From: WHSW01 sp036794585
GTDB taxonomy: Bacteria; Actinomycetota; Thermoleophilia; Solirubrobacterales; 70-9
DNA: 64,000 nucleotides
Direction of reading: 5' to 3'
NCBI GenBank assembly: GCA_036794585.1
Contig: DAIRGH010000001.1
Location: forward strand, 14,615-78,614
Every line of letters begins with the position of its first letter. Position 1 is the first letter of the stretch. The notes beneath the pieces were generated by a model. That model was not told the origin of the DNA. It was given only the letters and a program-made list of their open reading frames with translations, and searched no databases. Below are positions 57,351 to 64,000 of the stretch, one piece after another. A program made the position numbers and the translations under genes.

Positions 57351-57785
57351 ATGGCGAAGAAGGTTCTGACCATGATCAAGCTCCAGATCCCGGCTGGAGC
57401 CGCGAATCCGGCGCCGCCGGTCGGCCCCGCGCTGGGACAGCACGGCGTAAACATCATGGAGTTCTGCAAGGCGTTCAACGCGCGCACACAGCAGGACGCC
57501 GGCACGATCATCCCGGTCGAGATCACGGTCTATGAGGACCGCAGCTTCGACTTCATCACCAAGACCCCGCCGGCCGCGGTGCTGATCCGCGAGGCGCTCG
57601 GCATCGAGAAGGGCTCGGGCGAGCCCAACCGCGAGAAGGTCGGCATGCTGACCGCCGCGCAGTGCCGCCAGATCGCCGAGCGCAAGATGCCCGACCTGAA
57701 CGCTAACGACCTGGATGCGGCGTCGAGGATCATCGCCGGCACCGCCCGCTCGATGGGCGTCGAGGTCGAGGGCCAGGAGGCCTGA
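57351..57785 (+). CDS. rplK: 50S ribosomal protein L11
   Basis: This 144-residue protein begins MAKKVLTMIKLQIPAGAANP and APPVGPALGQHGVNIMEFCK, the conserved L11 N-domain. It ends with the RNA-binding C-domain (MPDLNANDLDAASRIIAGTA and RSMGVEVEG). The ATG at 57351 is fixed by family alignment. It overlaps rplA by one base (TGATG). It belongs to the GTPase-associated centre. Confidence 0.97.
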   Translation: MAKKVLTMIKLQIPAGAANPAPPVGPALGQHGVNIMEFCKAFNARTQQDAGTIIPVEITVYEDRSFDFITKTPPAAVLIREALGIEKGSGEPNREKVGMLTAAQCRQIAERKMPDLNANDLDAASRIIAGTARSMGVEVEGQEA

Positions 57786-58588
57786 TGGCGCGGGGCAAGA
57801 AGTACCGCGAGGCGCTCGAGCAGATCGACCGCACCGAGCATTACCCACCCGCCGAGGCGGTGGCGCTGGTCAAGGGAACCGCGAACCGCAACTTCGACCA
57901 GACGGTCGAGATCCACCTGCGCCTCGGCGTCAACGTCCGCCACGCCGAAGAGCAGCTGCGCGGCACCCTGGCGATGCCGCACGGGCTCGGCAAGGACGTC
58001 ACGGTCGCCGTCTTCGCCGAGGGCGCCGACGCCAAAGCCGCGGAGGAGGCGGGCGCCGACTTCGTCGGCGGCCAGGACCTCGCCGACCGCGTCAACGACG
58101 GCTGGACCGACTTCGACGTCGCGATCGCGACCCCGGCGCTGATGGGCCCGGTGGTCTCCAAACTCGGCCGCATCCTCGGTCCGCAGGGAAAGATGCCGAA
58201 CCCGAAGGTGGGCACGGTCACCGACGACGTCGCCAAGGCGGTTTCGGAGTCCAAGGCCGGCAAGGTCGAGTACCGCACCGACCGCCACGGGATCATTCAC
58301 CTGACGATCGGCAAGACGAGCTTCGACGAGCGCGCGCTGCTCGAGAACTACGCCGCGGTGATCGACGAGATCGTCCGCGCCAAGCCGGCCGCCGCCAAGG
58401 GCCGCTACCTGCTCTCGATCACCATCGCCGCCTCGATGGGCCCTGGCGTGCGGGTCGACGAGAACCGCACCCGGCCAGGCGAGATCCTCGCGGGCGCCGC
58501 CGCAGCCTCGACCAACGGCGAGGGCGGCGACGGGGCCACCGAGCAGCCGGCTGAAGAGGCGGTCGAAGCTGCCGCCGACGCCGCCTAG
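57785..58588 (+). CDS. rplA: 50S ribosomal protein L1 with C-terminal extension
   Basis: This 267-residue protein has the full L1 body (ARGKKYREALEQIDRTEHYP, VNVRHAEEQLRGTLAMPHGL, LGRILGPQGKMPNPKVGTVT, GKTSFDERALLENYAAVIDE). Normal L1 is about 230 residues. The last ~35 residues are an extra Ala/Glu/Gly-rich tail (STNGEGGDGATEQPAEEAVE). It overlaps rplK by one base, and a secreted glycosidase gene begins four bases after its stop. Confidence 0.97.
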   Translation: MARGKKYREALEQIDRTEHYPPAEAVALVKGTANRNFDQTVEIHLRLGVNVRHAEEQLRGTLAMPHGLGKDVTVAVFAEGADAKAAEEAGADFVGGQDLADRVNDGWTDFDVAIATPALMGPVVSKLGRILGPQGKMPNPKVGTVTDDVAKAVSESKAGKVEYRTDRHGIIHLTIGKTSFDERALLENYAAVIDEIVRAKPAAAKGRYLLSITIAASMGPGVRVDENRTRPGEILAGAAAASTNGEGGDGATEQPAEEAVEAAADAA

Positions 58589-58592
58589 GGAC

Positions 58593-59948
58593 TTGCGGCG
58601 CGCCGGCGGGTCGGCGTCACCCCACATCGGCCTCTGCGTCGCCGCGGCTCTGGCCGGCTGTGCCCTGATCTCGGCTGAGTTGGCGTCGGCGAAGTTCCAG
58701 GCCGGCATCGACGGCACCTCGCAGTACACGTCGGATGATCGCGACTTCTGGCTCGACCAGACGGTTGAACTGAACGCGGAAACTGTGCGGATCAACGTCG
58801 GTTGGGACGGGATCGCCTCGGCCAGGCCGTCGAGTCCGGCAGACCCCTCCGACCCCGCCTACGACTTCTCCTCCCTCGATGCCTCAGTGGCGGGCGCTGC
58901 CGACCGCGGCCTGCGCATCGTGCTGACCTTCGTCGATGCCCCTGACTACGCGCAGGCGGGCCCGGATCCGCGAGGCCTTGCGGGCGCGTGGAGGCCGAAA
59001 CCGGCGGCGCTCGGGGCCTTCGCCCGCGCGGTCGCGGCCCGCTACCGCGCTGTGCGCGACTACGAGGTCTGGAACGAGCCCAACCTGGAGGTCTTCCTCG
59101 CCCCCCAGTGGACGGAGGGCCGTGCGGTGGCGGTGAAGCGCTACCGGGAGATGGTGAACGCCGTCGCACGCGCCGTTCACGTGGTCGATTCGCGCAATCG
59201 GGTCGTCGTCGGCAGCCTCGCCCCTTACGGCGATCCGCCCGGCGGCTCGCGAACCCGGCCGGTCACCTTCCTGCGCAAGCTCTTCTGCCTGACGGGCCGG
59301 CTTGAGCGGAGGAGCTGTCCCACGAAGACCCGTCTCGATGTGCTCGCTCACCACCCAATCAACCAGTCCGGTCCGCCACGGCAGAGTGCGATCAGCCCGA
59401 ACGACGCCTCGTCGCCGGACCTGCCGCGAGTGGTCCGGGTCCTTCGCGCGGCCGAGCGTGAGCGCACGATCACCGGCGGGCGCAAGCGCCACCCGCTGTG
59501 GGTGACCGAGTTCTGGTGGACGAACTCGGCGACCAGCCCCACCGACTTCAGTCCCAAGCCCAGACGTCAGGCCCGCTACATCCAGGAGTCGATGTTCTTG
59601 TTCTGGGAGGCCGGGACGAAGGTCGCGATCTACTTCCCTCTGGTCGACAGCTTCGGATTCTTCGCAGGACTGTTCGAGGAGGACGGATCGCCGAGACCCG
59701 CCGCGCAGGCTTTCGCCTTCCCGTTCGTCGCCGAGAAGACGCGCGAAGACGACCTTCGCGCCTGGGGCAAATCACCGCTGACCGGCCGCCTCCAGATCGA
59801 GCGCCGGCGCGCCGGCGCCTGGCACAAGGTCAAGGGTCTTGACGTCAAGGCCGGCCAGGTCTTCGTCACGAAGCTGCCTCTCTCCGCCCCCGTCCGCCTG
59901 AGGGCCACGGTGGGAGACGAGCACAGTCTCAGGTGGAACCAGCGCTGA
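58593..59948 (+). CDS. Secreted clan GH-A glycosidase inserted between rplA and rplJ
   Basis: This is a 451-residue protein with a TTG start only four bases after the rplA stop and AGGGA as ribosome site. A signal peptide (GLCVAAALAGCALISAELAS) is followed by a barrel: VRINVGWDGIASARPSSPAD, DYEVWNEPNLEVFLAPQWTE (acid/base Glu in NEP), DPPGGSRTRPVTFLRKLFCL, and LWVTEFWWTNSATSP (nucleophile Glu). The C-terminal beta domain starts LRAWGKSPLTGRLQIERRRA. It shares layout and phrases with the protein at 49.8 kb. It is likely read from the ribosomal operon, then replaced by the L10 leader. Its role and substrate are unknown. Confidence 0.88.
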   Translation: MRRAGGSASPHIGLCVAAALAGCALISAELASAKFQAGIDGTSQYTSDDRDFWLDQTVELNAETVRINVGWDGIASARPSSPADPSDPAYDFSSLDASVAGAADRGLRIVLTFVDAPDYAQAGPDPRGLAGAWRPKPAALGAFARAVAARYRAVRDYEVWNEPNLEVFLAPQWTEGRAVAVKRYREMVNAVARAVHVVDSRNRVVVGSLAPYGDPPGGSRTRPVTFLRKLFCLTGRLERRSCPTKTRLDVLAHHPINQSGPPRQSAISPNDASSPDLPRVVRVLRAAERERTITGGRKRHPLWVTEFWWTNSATSPTDFSPKPRRQARYIQESMFLFWEAGTKVAIYFPLVDSFGFFAGLFEEDGSPRPAAQAFAFPFVAEKTREDDLRAWGKSPLTGRLQIERRRAGAWHKVKGLDVKAGQVFVTKLPLSAPVRLRATVGDEHSLRWNQR

Positions 59949-59995
59949 AAGTCGTCGCTCACCGCGTGCGCTAACCTCGCCCGCTCACTCACCCG

Positions 59996-60052
59996 CCGAA
60001 GACCGCCGGCTGGGCCTCGAAGAGCGAGGCGCACAAGCCCGGCGCAGGTAGG
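59996..60052 (+). promoter_or_regulatory. Ribosomal protein L10 leader
   Basis: CCGAAGACCGCCGGC near the start and GGCGCAGGTAGGACG at the end resemble the L10(L12)4-binding leader of actinobacterial rplJL transcripts. The leader lies directly before rplJ and after the glycosidase gene. It should allow L10 to repress its own translation. I judge it by sequence pattern, not by a covariance search. Confidence 0.7.
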
Positions 60053-60055
60053 ACG

Positions 60056-60856
60056 ATGAACCGCGAAGAGAAGTCTCAAGCAGTAGCCGAGCTCAGTGAC
60101 CGCCTCAAGGAGGCGGACGCCGTGTTCGCCATCGACTACCGCGGGATCAGCGTCACCCAAGCCGCGGAGCTGCGCCGCAACCTCGCCGAGGCCGACGCCG
60201 TGTTCAAGATCGTCAAGAACCGGCTCGCCAAGCTCTCGGCCGCCGACGCCGGCACTGAGGGCCTGGACGAGCTCTTCGTCGGCCCGACCGCGCTGACGCT
60301 GATCAAGGGCGACGCGGTGATCGCAGCAAAGGCGATCTCGAACTTCGCCCGCGAGCACGACGTGCTCGAATACAAGGGCGGATTCATGGACGGCGAGGCG
60401 CTCGCCCCGGACTCGTTCCAGGCGATCGCCCGGCTGCCCGGCCTCGACGTCCTGCACGGCCAGCTCACCGGCCTCGCCGCGAGCCCGATCACCGGCCTAG
60501 TGCGCGGCCTCGGCTCGATGATCTCCGGCCTCGCGATCGCGCTCGGCCAGATCGCCGAGCAGGGCCTGGTCTCCGGCGAGGCGCCGGCTGAGGAGGAGGA
60601 AGCGCCAGCCGAGGAGGAGACGCCCGCCGAGGAGGAGGCGCCCGCCGAGGAAGAGCCGGCCGCTGAGGAAGAGCCGGCCGCTGAGGCCGAATCCGAGCTG
60701 CCGGCCGCCGCCGAGGAAGCCGAGGCCGAGGAGAAGGCCCCCGCGGAGGACGCGCCAGCAGAGGAGGCGCCGGCCGAGGAAGAAGTTTCAGACGAACCAG
60801 AAAGCCAGCCCGAGGAGCCCGCGGCGGATGCCGAGGCTGAGGGCTCCGAGGAGTAG
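60056..60856 (+). CDS. rplJ: 50S ribosomal protein L10 with long acidic C-terminal tail
   Basis: This is 266 residues, against about 165-180 for most bacterial L10. The first ~172 residues are the normal protein (NREEKSQAVAELSDRLKEAD, AVFAIDYRGISVTQAAELRR, FKIVKNRLAKLSA, ISNFAREHDVLEYKGGFMDG). The last ~95 are a Glu/Ala/Pro repeat (EEEAPAEEETPAEEEAPAEE). Since the L12-binding helix should end near residue 170, this is an addition, not a replacement. The repeats are GAGGAG-rich at DNA level and could slip. ATG start with GTAGGA upstream. Confidence 0.95.
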   Translation: MNREEKSQAVAELSDRLKEADAVFAIDYRGISVTQAAELRRNLAEADAVFKIVKNRLAKLSAADAGTEGLDELFVGPTALTLIKGDAVIAAKAISNFAREHDVLEYKGGFMDGEALAPDSFQAIARLPGLDVLHGQLTGLAASPITGLVRGLGSMISGLAIALGQIAEQGLVSGEAPAEEEEAPAEEETPAEEEAPAEEEPAAEEEPAAEAESELPAAAEEAEAEEKAPAEDAPAEEAPAEEEVSDEPESQPEEPAADAEAEGSEE

Positions 60857-60868
60857 GAGGACCAGAAA

Positions 60869-61261
60869 GTGGCAACCAAGATCTCAACTGAGGACTGGAT
60901 CGAGGAGCTGAAGGGCATCTCGGTGTTAGAGCTGTCCGAGCGGATCAAGGCGCTCGAGGAGGAGTTCGGCGTCTCGGCGACCGCTGTCGCCGCCGCGGCT
61001 CCGGCCGCCGGTGCGCCGGCGGGCGACGGCGCGGGCGCCGAGGAGGAGTCGAGCACGGTCGACGTCGTGCTCACCGCCGCCGGCGACAAGAAGATCCAGG
61101 TGATCAAGGCGGTTCGCGCCGCCACCGGCCTCGGTCTCAAGGACGCAAAGGCGCTCGTCGACGGTGCTCCCAAGCCCGTCAAGGAGGGCGTCGACCGCGA
61201 GGAGGCCGATAAGCTCAAGGCCGAGCTCGAGGAGGCCGGGGGCGAGGTCGAGCTGAAATAG
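60869..61261 (+). CDS. rplL: 50S ribosomal protein L7/L12
   Basis: This 130-residue protein with a GTG start after AGGAGG has the dimer domain (ISVLELSERIKALEEEFGVS), an Ala/Gly hinge and the conserved C-domain (STVDVVLTAAGDKKIQVIKA, VRAATGLGLKDAKALVDGAP). It lies 12 bases after rplJ, as usual. It recruits translation factors. Confidence 0.98.
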   Translation: MATKISTEDWIEELKGISVLELSERIKALEEEFGVSATAVAAAAPAAGAPAGDGAGAEEESSTVDVVLTAAGDKKIQVIKAVRAATGLGLKDAKALVDGAPKPVKEGVDREEADKLKAELEEAGGEVELK

Positions 61262-61284
61262 CCACCCGCTAAGATAAAAAAGGC

Positions 61285-61314
61285 TTGCGGGCGGAGCTGC
61301 CGCTGTGGTATCTT
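61285..61314 (+). promoter_or_regulatory. Possible internal promoter for rpoB
   Basis: TTGCGG (61285-61290), an 18-base spacer and TATCTT (61309-61314) form a sigma-70-like promoter in the 137-base rplL-rpoB gap. A start near 61320 would give a ~78-base leader before rpoB. Separate promoters here are common in bacteria. Confidence 0.45.
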
Positions 61315-61398
61315 CGTGCGTCGCGCGCCGTTGAGCCCTTGCTTGCCCGAATCTCTCGCGCAGATTCGTCCTTTCCGACCATCTGAGGAGTCGCCCAG

Positions 61399-64000
<2,602 letters not shown>

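Noticed and set aside
57530..58795. A 421-residue minus-strand open frame over rplK-rplA
   Set aside because: It is antisense to conserved ribosomal genes, with no recognisable domain and no start context.

Overview
The window looks like chromosomal DNA of a high-GC actinobacterium, most likely of the class Thermoleophilia (Solirubrobacterales-like). This is inferred from GC-rich codon use, many GTG and TTG starts, long Ala/Glu-rich extensions on ribosomal proteins, and an actinobacterial-type L10 leader. No tRNA, rRNA, CRISPR array or insertion sequence was recognised.

Left edge (1-5.3 kb): regulators and surface proteins. These are a truncated LuxR-type protein, an ECF sigma factor, a PAS-like/SARP fusion regulator, a secreted PKD-repeat protein, a coiled-coil membrane protein, a decayed acyl-CoA dehydrogenase remnant and a small winged-helix regulator.

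Centre (5.6-49.2 kb): one very large surface-polysaccharide locus. It encodes a BY-type tyrosine autokinase (chain length), two Wzy/O-antigen-ligase-like proteins, a Wzx-like flippase, a polyprenyl-phosphate sugar transferase, a family-39-like membrane glycosyltransferase, a flippase-like LPG-synthase-type protein, several GT2/GT4 glycosyltransferases, methyltransferases, NodB-like deacetylase domains, a heparinase II/III lyase, a formyltransferase and two six-hairpin VpsJ-like proteins. Four genes match the WbpA/WbpB/WbpE/WbpD steps that lead to UDP-2,3-diacetamido-uronic acid, but WbpA lies about 16 kb or more from the others. Two paralogous [GT4 + asparagine-synthase-like amidotransferase] pairs face away from each other around a methyltransferase gene. 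Next to the second pair is a methyltransferase-deacetylase-methyltransferase fusion. A phage-tail-fibre-like block sits inside the locus (12.5-15.1 kb). A 92-bp direct repeat brackets a 3.6-kb cassette (VpsJ-like pair + formyltransferase) and leaves a truncated copy of the start of a sigma-factor gene.

Right part (49.2-54.6 kb): secreted proteins (a Gly-rich anchored protein, a clan GH-A glycosidase, a metzincin-like protease, two small secreted beta-rich proteins) and a helix-hairpin-helix protein. A perfect 12-bp hairpin terminator separates two convergent genes.

Right edge (54.7-64 kb): the conserved rpmG-secE-nusG-rplK-rplA-rplJ-rplL-rpoB block. It is interrupted twice by envelope genes: a UDP-sugar dehydrogenase on the opposite strand between nusG and rplK, and a secreted GH-A glycosidase between rplA and rplJ. 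The L10 leader is kept directly upstream of rplJ. rpoB runs off the window.

Taken together, the genes suggest a cell that makes a heavily N-modified, probably acidic and amidated surface polysaccharide by a Wzx/Wzy-type route, with paralogous secreted glycosidases and dedicated sigma factors. The chemistry is inferred from family membership, not shown by the sequence.
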